Assembly (NCBI RefSeq): GCF_900104815.1
Contig: NZ_FNTD01000004.1
Coordinates: 1,922,001 to 1,986,000 of the forward strand
DNA from: Streptomyces misionensis
GTDB lineage: Bacteria; Actinomycetota; Actinomycetes; Streptomycetales; Streptomycetaceae
Reading direction: 5' to 3'
Length of the DNA stretch: 64,000 nt
Of the stretch, positions 24,725-33,209 are shown piece by piece (the stretch's first letter is position 1; every line of letters starts with the position of its first letter). The notes under the pieces are model-generated. The model saw nothing but the letters and a program-made list of their open reading frames with translations, searched no databases and had not been told where the DNA came from. The position numbers and the translations under genes were made by a program.

Positions 24725-25243
24725 ATGAACCCTGCTGACGAGATCCTCGACATCGTCGACGAACACGACCGGGTCGTCGGGCAGTTGCCGCGCGGCGAGG
24801 TGTACGCCCGGGGGCTGCGCCACCGCTGCGTCTTCATCCAGGCCAGGGACGCGGCCGGGCGGCTGTTCGTCCACCGGCGCACCGCCACCAAGCCGGTCTT
24901 CCCCTCGCTGTACGACCCGTTCGTCGGCGGGGTGGTCGGCGCGGGCGAGTCCTACGACGAGGCGGCGCTGCGGGAGGCCGAGGAGGAGCTGGGGGTGTCC
25001 GGACTGCCCCGGCCCACGCACCTGTTCACGTTCCTCTACGACGACGGGGCCGGCCGGTCCTGGTGGTCGGCGGTGTACGAGGTGCGCTGCGAGCTGCCGG
25101 TCGACCCGCAGAAGGAAGAGGTGCAGTGGTACGGCTTCCTCACCGACGAGGAGGTCGAACGGCGGCTCGGCGAGTGGGAGTGGGTGCCGGACGGGCTGGC
25201 GGCGTACCGGCGGCTGGCGGAGTTCCGGGCCGCCGGCGGCTGA
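24725..25243 (+). CDS. NUDIX hydrolase
   Basis: 172 residues (MNPADEILDIVDEHD). Nudix box GGVVGAGESYDEAALREAEE is complete (G-x5-E-x7-REUXEE). The N-terminus resembles the IDI/YfcD-type NUDIX group. Hydrolyses a nucleoside-diphosphate-linked substrate; not further defined. An in-frame ATG four codons upstream (24713) is an alternative start. Confidence 0.85.
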   Translation: MNPADEILDIVDEHDRVVGQLPRGEVYARGLRHRCVFIQARDAAGRLFVHRRTATKPVFPSLYDPFVGGVVGAGESYDEAALREAEEELGVSGLPRPTHLFTFLYDDGAGRSWWSAVYEVRCELPVDPQKEEVQWYGFLTDEEVERRLGEWEWVPDGLAAYRRLAEFRAAGG

Positions 25244-25323
25244 TCCCGCGCGGCCCGGCGGGGCGCCGGGCGTGCCGTGGCCCCGGTCACGTTTCCCGCC
25301 ATGTTCGCCGTACGCACTGGACG

Positions 25324-25341
25324 ACATACCGACCGGTCGGC
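25324..25341. promoter_or_regulatory. Candidate TetR operator upstream of the phosphotransferase
   Basis: ACATACCGACCGGTCGGC contains the perfect 12-bp palindrome CCGACCGGTCGG (25329-25340), 42 bp before the ATG. The 14-mer ACATACCGACCGGT recurs, inverted, upstream of the SDR operon at 31796-31809. That operon encodes a TetR protein, the likely ligand of both sites. Confidence 0.6.
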
Positions 25342-25382
25342 ATCATGAATCGCGTCCTGTACGCCCGTTCGTTGGAGTGAAT

Positions 25383-26405
25383 ATGAGCGCCGACCACCCG
25401 CCCGGACTCGACCTGGACCGGCTGCGCCTCCTGCTGGAGCGCGAGCGCCCCGGTCTGGTGCGGGGCCCCCTCGGCGGACGGCTGATCGAGGGTGGCCGGT
25501 CGAACCTCACGTACGCGCTCACCGACGGCACCTCGCGGTGGGTCGTCCGCCGGCCGCCGCTCGGCCATGTGCTGGCCACCGCGCACGACATGAAGCGCGA
25601 GCACCGCGTGATCAGCGCGCTGCACCCCACCTCCGTGCCGGTCCCCGCCCCGGTGCTGCTGTGCGAGGACGAGGAGGTGCTGGGCGCGCCGTTCTACGTG
25701 ATGGAGTTCGTGGAGGGCACCCCGTACCGCACCTCCGGGCAGCTGGCCGCGCTGGGCGAGGAGCGGGTGCGCAGCGCGGTGCTGTCCCTGGTGGACACGC
25801 TGGTCGAGCTGCACGCCGTGGACCCCGCCGGGGTGGGCCTCGGCGATTTCGGCCGGCCGGAGGGCTATCTGGACCGGCAGCTGCGCCGCTGGGGCAAGCA
25901 GCTGGACGCCTCCCGCAACCGCGACCTGCCCGGCATCGACGAGCTGCACGCCACCCTGGGCCGCCGGCTGCCCGCCTCCCCCGCGCCCGCCGTCGTGCAC
26001 GGCGACTACCGCCTGGACAACGTGCTGATCGGGGCCGACGACCGGATCACCGCGATCCTCGACTGGGAGATGTCCACCCTCGGCGATCCGCTGACCGACC
26101 TCGGTCTGCTGGTGATGTACAGCCGCAGCCTCGACGTGCCCGACTCGCCCGTGGCCACCACCGCAGAGGCGCCGGGGCACCCGGCCCCCGCGGAACTGAT
26201 CGAGCGGTACGCGGCCCGCTCCGGGCGGGACGTCTCGGCCGTCTCCTGGTACGAGGCGTTCGCCTTCTTCAAGCTCGCCGTGATCGTCGAGGGCATCCAC
26301 TACCGCTACACCCTCGGCCAGACGGTCGGCCGCGGTTTCGACCGCATGGGCGCTCTCGTGCCCGTCCTCATCGACCACGGACTGACCACTCTTCAGGAAG
26401 GCTGA
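25383..26405 (+). CDS. Aminoglycoside-phosphotransferase-fold acyl-CoA kinase (ACAD10/11 kinase / LvaA-like)
   Basis: 340 residues, GGAG before ATG. APH fold: HGDYRLDN at 206-213 (catalytic Asp208, Asn213) and LDWEMSTLGDP from 226 (metal Asp227). The DWE-STLGDP wording is typical of the kinase domain fused to ACAD10/ACAD11 in animals and of stand-alone LvaA in Pseudomonas, which phosphorylates the 4-hydroxyl of 4-hydroxyacyl-CoA. The next gene, 5 nt downstream, is the matching dehydrogenase. Antibiotic resistance is unlikely in this context. Confidence 0.85.
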   Translation: MSADHPPGLDLDRLRLLLERERPGLVRGPLGGRLIEGGRSNLTYALTDGTSRWVVRRPPLGHVLATAHDMKREHRVISALHPTSVPVPAPVLLCEDEEVLGAPFYVMEFVEGTPYRTSGQLAALGEERVRSAVLSLVDTLVELHAVDPAGVGLGDFGRPEGYLDRQLRRWGKQLDASRNRDLPGIDELHATLGRRLPASPAPAVVHGDYRLDNVLIGADDRITAILDWEMSTLGDPLTDLGLLVMYSRSLDVPDSPVATTAEAPGHPAPAELIERYAARSGRDVSAVSWYEAFAFFKLAVIVEGIHYRYTLGQTVGRGFDRMGALVPVLIDHGLTTLQEG

Positions 26406-26410
26406 CCGTC

Positions 26411-27628
26411 ATGGACTTCGCGTTCGACGCGCGCACCGAGGAATTGCGGGCCAGGCTGCTCGCGTTCATGGACGAGCACGTGTACCCGGCCGAGGCGGTC
26501 GCCGAGGAGCAGCGGGCCGCGCTCGACTCGCCCTGGAAGACCCCGCCGGTGGTCGAGGAGCTGAAGGCGGAGGCCCGGCGGCAGGGCCTGTGGAACCTGT
26601 TCCTGCCCGACGCCGAGTACGGCGCGGGGCTCACCAACCTCCAGTACGCGCCGCTCGCCGAGATCACCGGCCGCTCCCCGCAGCTGGCGCCCACCGTGAC
26701 GAACTGCGCCGCGCCCGACACCGGGAACATGGAGGTGCTGGCGCAGTTCGGCAACGAGCAGCAGAAGAAGCAGTGGCTGGAGCCGCTGCTGGCCGGTGAG
26801 ATCCGCTCGGCGTTCGCGATGACCGAGCCGGAGGTGGCCTCCTCGGACGCCACCAACATCACCACCCGGATCGAGCGGGACGGCGACGAGTACGTCATCA
26901 CCGGCCGCAAGTGGTACATCTCCGGGGCGATGAACCCGGACTGCCGGATCTTCATCGTGATGGGCAAGACCGACCCGGACGGCGCGGACATCCGCCGTCA
27001 GCAGTCCATGGTCCTGGTCCCGCGCGACACGCCCGGTGTGACCGTCCGGCGGGCCATGCGGGTGTTCGGCTACGAGGACCACTTCCACGGCGGCCACGCC
27101 GAGGTGGTCTTCGACCGGGTGCGGGTGCCGGTGACCAACCTGATCGGCGAGGAGGGCGGCGGCTTCGCCATCGCGCAGGCCCGGCTCGGCCCCGGCCGGA
27201 TCCACCACTGCATGCGGCTGATCGGCATGGCCGAGCGGGCCATCGAGCTGATGTGCCGCCGGGCGGTCTCCCGCACGGCGTTCGGCAAGCCGCTGGCCCG
27301 GCAGGGCGTGGTGCAGAACTGGATCGCCGACGCCCGGGTGACGGTCGAGCAGCTGCGGCTGCTGGTGCTGAAGACGGCCTGGCTGATGGACACCGTCGGC
27401 AACCGGGGCGCGCACACCGAGATCCAGGCCATCAAGATCGCCACGCCGCGCGCGGTGGTCGCCATCCTGGACCGCGCCATCCAGCTGCACGGCGCGGGCG
27501 GGGTGAGCCAGGACTTCCCGCTGGCCGAGATCTACGCCTCCGCCCGCACCCTGATGCTGGCCGACGGCCCCGACGAGGTCCACCAGCGGTCGCTGGCCCG
27601 GCGGGAACTGAAGAAGTACCTCCAGTAA
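26411..27628 (+). CDS. ACAD11/LvaC-type acyl-CoA dehydrogenase
   Basis: 405 residues. AMTEPEVASSDATNI, FGYEDHFHGGHAEV and ARLGPGRIHHCMRLIG are wordings of the ACAD10/11 branch. The usual catalytic Glu of YEG is replaced: the segment reads LADGPDEVH with Asp385. In this branch the enzyme acts on 4-phosphoacyl-CoA and removes phosphate to give an enoyl-CoA. Coupled to the kinase gene by a 5-nt gap. Confidence 0.87.
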   Translation: MDFAFDARTEELRARLLAFMDEHVYPAEAVAEEQRAALDSPWKTPPVVEELKAEARRQGLWNLFLPDAEYGAGLTNLQYAPLAEITGRSPQLAPTVTNCAAPDTGNMEVLAQFGNEQQKKQWLEPLLAGEIRSAFAMTEPEVASSDATNITTRIERDGDEYVITGRKWYISGAMNPDCRIFIVMGKTDPDGADIRRQQSMVLVPRDTPGVTVRRAMRVFGYEDHFHGGHAEVVFDRVRVPVTNLIGEEGGGFAIAQARLGPGRIHHCMRLIGMAERAIELMCRRAVSRTAFGKPLARQGVVQNWIADARVTVEQLRLLVLKTAWLMDTVGNRGAHTEIQAIKIATPRAVVAILDRAIQLHGAGGVSQDFPLAEIYASARTLMLADGPDEVHQRSLARRELKKYLQ

Positions 27629-27638
27629 CCGCCGAGAA

Positions 27639-27728
27639 CTAGTAGCCGCCGAAGTAGGTGTGGTCGGCGCGCAGCAGGGCGCCGAGGAAGGAGCGGAGGC
27701 GGGACAGGGACGAGGGTCTGCGTGTCAT
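27639..27728 (-). CDS. Candidate 29-residue small ORF
   Basis: ATG 27728 to TAG 27639-27641: begins MTRRPSSLSRLRSFLGALLR and ends ADHTYFGGY. 26 of 28 sense codons after the start end in G or C, like real genes here. It is amphipathic and basic with an aromatic tail, divergent from lysR and convergent with the dehydrogenase. Only a weak GGA precedes the start. Could be a regulatory peptide or chance. Confidence 0.4.
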   Translation of the reverse strand: MTRRPSSLSRLRSFLGALLRADHTYFGGY

Positions 27729-27767
27729 GCGTCCAGCGTGGCGCGCGGGCCGTCCACCGGTCCAACA

Positions 27768-27789
27768 GATGGATTCGCTGGGAGCCATC
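27768..27789. promoter_or_regulatory. LysR-type operator candidate
   Basis: GATGG-N12-CCATC inverted repeat in the gap between the small ORF and lysR, 33 bp before the lysR ATG. It has the spacing typical of T-N11-A LysR boxes. Confidence 0.35.
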
Positions 27790-27821
27790 GCTTTCATGAA
27801 CGGGTTCCCTACGATGGGCGG

Positions 27822-28742
27822 ATGGAGATCCGCCAGCTCAGGCACTTCATGGCCGTGGTGACCGAGGGCAGCTTCACCGCGGCCGCGCGCGCCGAGCTGA
27901 TCGTGCAGTCGGCGCTGAGCGTGTCGGTCCGCAACCTCGAACGCGAGCTGGGCGCCGACCTGTTCGACCGCACGGGCCGCAAGGTGGTGCTCACCGAGGC
28001 CGGGCGGGCCCTCGTGCCCAGGGCCCGGGCGCTGCTCGCCGGCGCCGCCGAGGCGCGGGACGCGGTCGCCGCGGTGGCGGGGCTGGCGGCCGGGCGGGTG
28101 GCCGTGGGCACGATCCAGACGCTCACCTGTGTCGATCTGCCCGCCGAACTCGCCGCGTTCCACCGGGAGTTCCCCGGCATCCAGGTCTCCGTGCGGGACG
28201 CCACCGTCCCCGAGCTGACCGAGGCGCTGCGCGCGGGTGAGCTGGATCTGGCGTATCTCGCGCCGGACGCCCGGGAGTTGCCCGAGGGGCTGCACGCGCA
28301 CGCCGCCTGGCAGGAGGAACTGGTGCTGGTCACCGCCCCCGGGCATCCGCTGGCCCGCGCGGGGCGGACACTCCTGCGGGACCTGACCGACGAGCCGTTC
28401 GTCGACTTCCGGGCGGGCACCGGCCTGGAGACGGCCGTGCGCCGGCTGGCCGCCCACTGCGGCCTGGACCGCCGCATCACCTGCGACGTCACCCAGATCG
28501 GGCTCTTGGTCGAGCTGGTCCGGGCCGGGATCGGGGTGGCGTTCGTGCCCCGCGCCATCGGGGAGCGGGCGGGGCTGCCGTGTGTGCGCATACGGCAGCC
28601 GGAGCCCGGCCGTACCGTCGTCCTGGCCGGGCGCGGGGCGACGCCGGGGAACCCGGCGGCCCGGGCCCTCGTCCGTCACCTCACGGGCGCAGCGCCCGCA
28701 GCAGCAGGTCCGCCAGGTGGTCGGCGACCTGCTGGGGGGTGA
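27822..28742 (+). CDS. LysR-family transcriptional regulator
   Basis: 306 residues from ATG 27822 (MEIRQLRHFMAVVTEGSFTA). Classical N-terminal HTH (AAARAELIVQSALSVSVRNL, LGADLFDRTGRKVVLTEAG) and periplasmic-binding-like effector domain. It sits between the two halves of the putative 4-hydroxy acid regulon but has no shared operator with them. Its last 20 codons (Pro/Gly/Ala-rich) overlap the convergent tetR gene by 62 bp. Confidence 0.88.
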   Translation: MEIRQLRHFMAVVTEGSFTAAARAELIVQSALSVSVRNLERELGADLFDRTGRKVVLTEAGRALVPRARALLAGAAEARDAVAAVAGLAAGRVAVGTIQTLTCVDLPAELAAFHREFPGIQVSVRDATVPELTEALRAGELDLAYLAPDARELPEGLHAHAAWQEELVLVTAPGHPLARAGRTLLRDLTDEPFVDFRAGTGLETAVRRLAAHCGLDRRITCDVTQIGLLVELVRAGIGVAFVPRAIGERAGLPCVRIRQPEPGRTVVLAGRGATPGNPAARALVRHLTGAAPAAAGPPGGRRPAGG

Positions 28743-29283
28743 GGGGACCGTCGGGGCGGTACCAGGTGGACAGGTGGTGGACCGAGCCGAAATGGTAGTC
28801 CACGACCAGGTCGGCCGGGGTCGCGGTGGAGAAGACGCCCGCCTGCTGGCCCTCCTCGATGAGCGCGCGGAAGCGTTCGTGGTAGCGCCGCCGCTCGGCC
28901 CGTACCTGCTTGTACTTCTCCGGGCTCAGCTGGTGCATGGAGCGGAAGAAGATCGAGGCGTCGTCCAGGTTCTCGATGGTGGACACCACGACGTCCGCCG
29001 CGGCCCCCCGCAGCCGCGTCTGAACGGGCGCGTCCATGCCGGCGAAGTGGTCGAGCCGCTCCTGCTGGACGCGCAGCATCCGCGCGTAGATCTCGTGCAG
29101 CAGGTCGTCCTTGGAGCCGAAGTAGTGGTACAGCGCCCCCTTGGTGACGCCGGCCGCCTCCACGATCTCCTGCACGGAGGTGCGGTCGTAGCCCTGCTCC
29201 GCGAAGAGCCGGGTGGCGGCGGCCAGGAGCCGCTGCGGAACAGGGGCTCCGTCGCCGTCCGTCGTCCTGGGCACTGCCGCCAC
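28681..29283 (-). CDS. TetR-family regulator of the putative 4-hydroxy acid operons
   Basis: 200 residues from GTG 29283 (GTG 29274 also possible). HTH: ATRLFAEQGYDRTSVQEIVE, AAGVTKGALYHYFGSKDDLL, the FadR/KstR2-like TetR type that binds acyl-CoAs. Third gene of the SDR-ligase-TetR operon (15 nt after the ligase), so autoregulation through the site near 31800 is likely. Overlaps lysR by 62 bp at the 3' end. Confidence 0.88.
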   Translation of the reverse strand: MAAVPRTTDGDGAPVPQRLLAAATRLFAEQGYDRTSVQEIVEAAGVTKGALYHYFGSKDDLLHEIYARMLRVQQERLDHFAGMDAPVQTRLRGAAADVVVSTIENLDDASIFFRSMHQLSPEKYKQVRAERRRYHERFRALIEEGQQAGVFSTATPADLVVDYHFGSVHHLSTWYRPDGPLTPQQVADHLADLLLRALRP

Positions 29284-29298
29284 CTGCCTTCCGTGATG

Positions 29299-30978
29299 TC
29301 ACTTGTTCCCGTGCTGTCCACCGCCGTCGCGGGAACGCAGTTCCCGACGGAGGATCTTCCCACTCGCCGTCTTGGGCAACTCGGGGAGGATCTCCACCTG
29401 GCGCGGATACTTGTAGGCCGCCAGTCTCTCCTTGCAGTACACGGCGAGTTCATCCGGGTCCGCCCCGGCCCCCGGACGGAGGCTGATGTACGCCTTGACG
29501 GTCTCCCCGCGGTAGCCGTCGGGCACGCCCACGACGGCCGCCTCGCGCACCGCCGGATGGGTGTAGAGGACGTCCTCGACCTCGCGCGGCCAGACCTTGA
29601 ACCCGGCCGCGTTGATCATGTCCTTCTTGCGGTCCACGACGTAGAGCCAGCCCTGCGGGTCCATGAACCCGATGTCGCCGGTGCGCAGCTCGCCGTCCGG
29701 GAAGGTCTCGGCGGTGGCGTCCGGCCGCCGCCAGTACCCGGGGATCACCTGGGGGCCGCGCACCGCGATCTCGCCCTGCTCGCCGAACGGCACCTCCGCG
29801 CCCCGGTCGTCCACGATCCGCACCACCGTGTCCGGGCCGGGCAGCCCGACCGCGAGGGTCCCGGAGACGGGGTCGACCGGCGCCTCGAGGGTGGTGGGCA
29901 CGGAGGCGCAGGGGGCGGTGCACTCGGTGAGGCCGTAGCCGTTGTGGATGTACGCCCCGAACCGCTCCCGGAACCGTTCGACCAGCGCGGGCGGCAGCGG
30001 GGCGCCGCCGGAGCCGAGGTGCGCGAAGGAGGAGAAGTGCTCCGGGGACGCGTCGGGGTGGGCGGCCAGGGCCATGTAGGCGGTGGAGGGGCCGACCGTG
30101 AAGTGCGGGCGGTGCTCGGCGAACGCCTCCAGGACGACGCCGGGATCGAACCGGTAGGCGAGCACGAGGGTGCCCGCGCTGCTCAAGCAGGCGCCCAGCT
30201 CGCAGACCATGCCGGTGATGTGGAACAGCGGCGCGAGCGCGAAGTAGACGGGTCCCGGCGGGAGCTGGAGCCCGGTGCGCTGCCGTTCCGCGTTGTACAT
30301 GATGTTGCGGTGGGTGTTGGTGGCGCCCTTGGGGGTGCCGCTGGTGCCGGAGGTGTAGCTGATCAGCGCGATGTCGTCGGGTGCCGGGTCCCGGCCCTCG
30401 GGCGCCGGTCCGCCCCGCCGGGCCACGGCCGTCAGGTCCTCGGCGTCGGGGGCCTGCGGCAGCCGCTCGAAGGACAGCACCCGGGCGTCGTCGTGCGTCT
30501 GGAAGTCCCGCTCGCACGCGGTGAGCACGATCCGCACCGGCGAGTCGGCGGCCGTCTGCCTGAGGTACGACTCCCACGCCCGCTGCGAGCAGACCAGCGC
30601 GGCCACCTCGGCGTCCCGCAGCACATGGGAGACCTCGGCCGACTTGTACATCGGGTTGACCGGCACCACGACGGCGCCCGCCTTCCAGGCGCCGAGCAGG
30701 GCCAGCACGAAGTGCGGGGAGTTCTGGAGCAGTACGGCCACCCGGTCGCCGCGCTCCAGTCCGCGCGCGGCGAGGCCGGCGGCGACGGAGTCGGTGAGCC
30801 GGTCCACCTCGCGATAGCTCAGCCGGCCGTCGAAGTAGCTCAGGAAGGTGCGCTCGGGCGCCTCGGCGACCGCGGCGCGCAGGGCGTGCACCAGCGAGTC
30901 GGCGGGGTCGACGGGGGCGCGCTGGGCCTCGTCGAGCAGGGCCAGCCAGGGCTTGGACGCGTAGCGGGACTCGCTCAC
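29299..30978 (-). CDS. Acyl-CoA synthetase (LvaE-like AMP-binding enzyme)
   Basis: 559 residues, GTG start. ATP/AMP motif YTSGTSGTPKGA, GYGLTE, GELRTGDIGF, LYVVDRKKDMI, and the C-terminal catalytic Lys in PKTASGKILRREL. Soluble, medium/long-chain acyl-CoA ligase type. The start overlaps the SDR stop by 4 nt. In the proposed pathway it activates the hydroxy or keto acid to its CoA thioester. Confidence 0.88.
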   Translation of the reverse strand: MSESRYASKPWLALLDEAQRAPVDPADSLVHALRAAVAEAPERTFLSYFDGRLSYREVDRLTDSVAAGLAARGLERGDRVAVLLQNSPHFVLALLGAWKAGAVVVPVNPMYKSAEVSHVLRDAEVAALVCSQRAWESYLRQTAADSPVRIVLTACERDFQTHDDARVLSFERLPQAPDAEDLTAVARRGGPAPEGRDPAPDDIALISYTSGTSGTPKGATNTHRNIMYNAERQRTGLQLPPGPVYFALAPLFHITGMVCELGACLSSAGTLVLAYRFDPGVVLEAFAEHRPHFTVGPSTAYMALAAHPDASPEHFSSFAHLGSGGAPLPPALVERFRERFGAYIHNGYGLTECTAPCASVPTTLEAPVDPVSGTLAVGLPGPDTVVRIVDDRGAEVPFGEQGEIAVRGPQVIPGYWRRPDATAETFPDGELRTGDIGFMDPQGWLYVVDRKKDMINAAGFKVWPREVEDVLYTHPAVREAAVVGVPDGYRGETVKAYISLRPGAGADPDELAVYCKERLAAYKYPRQVEILPELPKTASGKILRRELRSRDGGGQHGNK

Positions 30979-31748
30979 GACACCTCCTCCACCTTCTGCT
31001 GGATCTGGTTCATGCCGGCCAGCCAGCGCTCGGGATCCGCGCCGCGCCCCCGGTAGCGTTCGGCGGTCTGCGCGTGCGGCAGGATCAGGAAGCGGTCCTC
31101 CTCGATGCCCTGGAACAGCGCGTCCGCCACGTCCTCCGGCTCGATCGCGGTGGGCGCCAGCATCACCTCGCCGGCGCTGCCGCTGGCCGCGAGCATGTCG
31201 GTGCGCACGCCCTCCGGGCAGATCGCGTGCACCTTCAGACCGCGGTGGCGGTACGTCAGGGACAGCCACTCGGCGAAGGCGTAGGCGCCGTGCTTCGTGA
31301 CGCTGTAGGAGGGGGCGCCGACCATGCTGAGCAGCCCGGCGGCGGACACCGTCGCGACGAACCGGCCGCTGCCGCGCTCCAGCCAGTGCGGCAGCAGCGC
31401 GTGGGCCGCGCGGACGTGCGCCATCACGTTGACGTCCCAGGTCAGTGCCCATGCCTTCTCGTCCAGCGACGCGTGGATGTCACCGTCCGCGAAGGCGACC
31501 CCGGCGTTGGCGCAGTAGACGTCCACGGTCCCGCCGAGCGCGTCCCGCGCCTGCTCGACGACGGCGGAGGCGTCCCCGGGCACGGCGGTGGCGCCGATCT
31601 CCCCGGCCACCGCCGCCGCCTTGGCCGCGTCCAGGTCGTTCACCACGACCCGTGCCCCCGCCGCGGCGAACCGCCTGGCGAGGGCGGCCCCGATGCCCCC
31701 GCCCGCCCCGGTGACGACCACTCCCGCATCCTGCATGGCATGCACCAT
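30975..31748 (-). CDS. Short-chain dehydrogenase/reductase (LvaD-like)
   Basis: 257 residues from ATG 31748 with GAGGAG upstream (a GTG at 31760 overlaps that site and is less likely). NAD(P) motif TGAGGGIG, CANAGV, and catalytic Ser/YSVTK. Cytosolic. First gene of the operon after the shared TetR operator; in the proposed pathway it interconverts 4-keto- and 4-hydroxyacyl-CoA. Confidence 0.87.
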   Translation of the reverse strand: MVHAMQDAGVVVTGAGGGIGAALARRFAAAGARVVVNDLDAAKAAAVAGEIGATAVPGDASAVVEQARDALGGTVDVYCANAGVAFADGDIHASLDEKAWALTWDVNVMAHVRAAHALLPHWLERGSGRFVATVSAAGLLSMVGAPSYSVTKHGAYAFAEWLSLTYRHRGLKVHAICPEGVRTDMLAASGSAGEVMLAPTAIEPEDVADALFQGIEEDRFLILPHAQTAERYRGRGADPERWLAGMNQIQQKVEEVS

Positions 31749-31789
31749 CGGTCTCCTCACGACACGACGCGACTCGGCTCAGCGCGGCC

Positions 31790-31809
31790 AGACTAACCGG
31801 TCGGTATGT
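31790..31809. promoter_or_regulatory. Candidate TetR operator upstream of the SDR operon
   Basis: AACCGGTCGGTATGT (31795-31809). The half-site CGGTCGGTAT is intact and the other half (AGACTAAC) is degenerate relative to ATACCGACCGGTCGGTAT. It is the inverted counterpart of the site at 25324 and lies about 45 bp before the SDR start. Confidence 0.55.
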
Positions 31810-31906
31810 GTGAAGGAAGGGTTGCCGCACCAACCTCAAAGGGGTGCGGGCAACCGCGCCACCCGCGCCACACGGCCCGCACCTTCCGCACGGACGGAGG
31901 CACCCC

Positions 31907-33130
31907 TTGCACCTCTCCCGAAGAAACCTCCTGGCCACAGCCACCCTGGCGGCCGTACCGGCCCCACCCCCGCACGGCCGCGCGGCCTTCCGCACCGGCT
32001 TCGAGGTCCTCGCGGCCGACGGCTACCGGCTCCTCGACGGCCGGAAGACGGGCATCGTCACCAATCCGACGGGCATCACCAGGGACGCCCGCCACATCGT
32101 CGACGTCATGCACGAGGACCCGCGCGTCAGGCTGACCGCGGTCTTCGGCCCCGAGCACGGCTTCCGCGGCACCGCCCAGGCCGGCGGCTCCGAGGGCCGT
32201 TACGACGACCCGGAGACGGGGCTGCCGGTCTACGACACGTACCTGAAGAGCGGGCAGGCCCTCGCCGACGTCTTCACCGCCTCCGGGGTGGACACGATCG
32301 TCTTCGACATCCAGGACGTGGGCGCGCGGTTCTACACCTACATCTGGACGCTGTACGACTGCATGGAGGCGGCCGCGCTCGCGGGCAAGCGCTTCGTGGT
32401 GCTCGACCGGCCGAACCCGGTCACCGGCCGCGAGGCGCAAGGTCCGGTGCTGCACAAGGAGTTCGCCACGTTCGTGGGCCGGCAGCCGATCGCACAGGCG
32501 CACGGGATGACCGTCGCGGAGCTGGCGCGGCTGTTCAACAAGGAGTTCCTCACCACGCCGGTCCCCCTGGAGACGGTCCGGATGACGGGCTGGCGGCGCT
32601 CGGACTTCTACGACGCCTCGGGGCTGCCCTGGGTGCCGCCGAGCCCCAACATGCCCACGCCGGACACGGCGCTGGTGTACTCCGGCACGTGCATGTTCGA
32701 GGCCACCAACCTGTCCGAGGGGCGGGGCACCACCCGGCCGTTCGAACTGCTCGGCGCCGAGGGCGTCGACGGCCGCTGGGCGGCGGCCGCGAACGGACTG
32801 GGGCTGCCCGGGGTGCGGTTCCGGGAGGCGTACTTCGCGCCCACCTTCTCCAAGTTCGCGGGCACCACGGTCGGCGGGGTGCAGGTCCATGTGACCGACC
32901 GGGCCGCCTACGACCCGGTGCGCACCGGGATCGCGCTGCTGGTGACCGCGCGCAAGGTGTGGGAGAAGTTCGCCTGGCGGCCGGACGACTGGATCGACAA
33001 GCTCACCGGATCGGACCGGGTGCGCACGATGATCGACGCGGGGGCCGGCACCGACGAGGTGGTGGACGCCTGGCGGCGGGAACTGGCCGCGTTCCGGCGG
33101 GTACGCGAGGAACATCTCCTGTACGGGTGA
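31907..33130 (+). CDS. DUF1343 / NamZ-like exo-beta-N-acetylmuramidase, Tat-secreted
   Basis: 407 residues from a rare TTG start placed 6 nt after GGAGG; no ATG fits that site. The N-terminus HLSRRNLLATATLAAVP is a twin-arginine signal. DUF1343 blocks: GIVTNPTGITRDARHIVDVM, FGPEHGFRGTAQAG, VFDIQDVGARFYTYIWTL, VVLDRPNP, PSPNMPTPDTALVYSGTC. Bacillus NamZ (GH171) removes MurNAc from peptidoglycan fragments, so wall recycling is likely. Confidence 0.87.
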   Translation: MHLSRRNLLATATLAAVPAPPPHGRAAFRTGFEVLAADGYRLLDGRKTGIVTNPTGITRDARHIVDVMHEDPRVRLTAVFGPEHGFRGTAQAGGSEGRYDDPETGLPVYDTYLKSGQALADVFTASGVDTIVFDIQDVGARFYTYIWTLYDCMEAAALAGKRFVVLDRPNPVTGREAQGPVLHKEFATFVGRQPIAQAHGMTVAELARLFNKEFLTTPVPLETVRMTGWRRSDFYDASGLPWVPPSPNMPTPDTALVYSGTCMFEATNLSEGRGTTRPFELLGAEGVDGRWAAAANGLGLPGVRFREAYFAPTFSKFAGTTVGGVQVHVTDRAAYDPVRTGIALLVTARKVWEKFAWRPDDWIDKLTGSDRVRTMIDAGAGTDEVVDAWRRELAAFRRVREEHLLYG

Positions 33131-33209
33131 ACCAGGCTCCATGGTTAACTTCGCTGCGTCGCGGAACAATTACGGCACGTGACGTTTCCGCGGGGCGAGG
33201 GAGCCTGAC

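Noticed and set aside
25383..26405. Aminoglycoside resistance gene
   Set aside because: The APH fold is there, but the wording and the adjacent ACAD11-type gene point to an acyl-CoA kinase.
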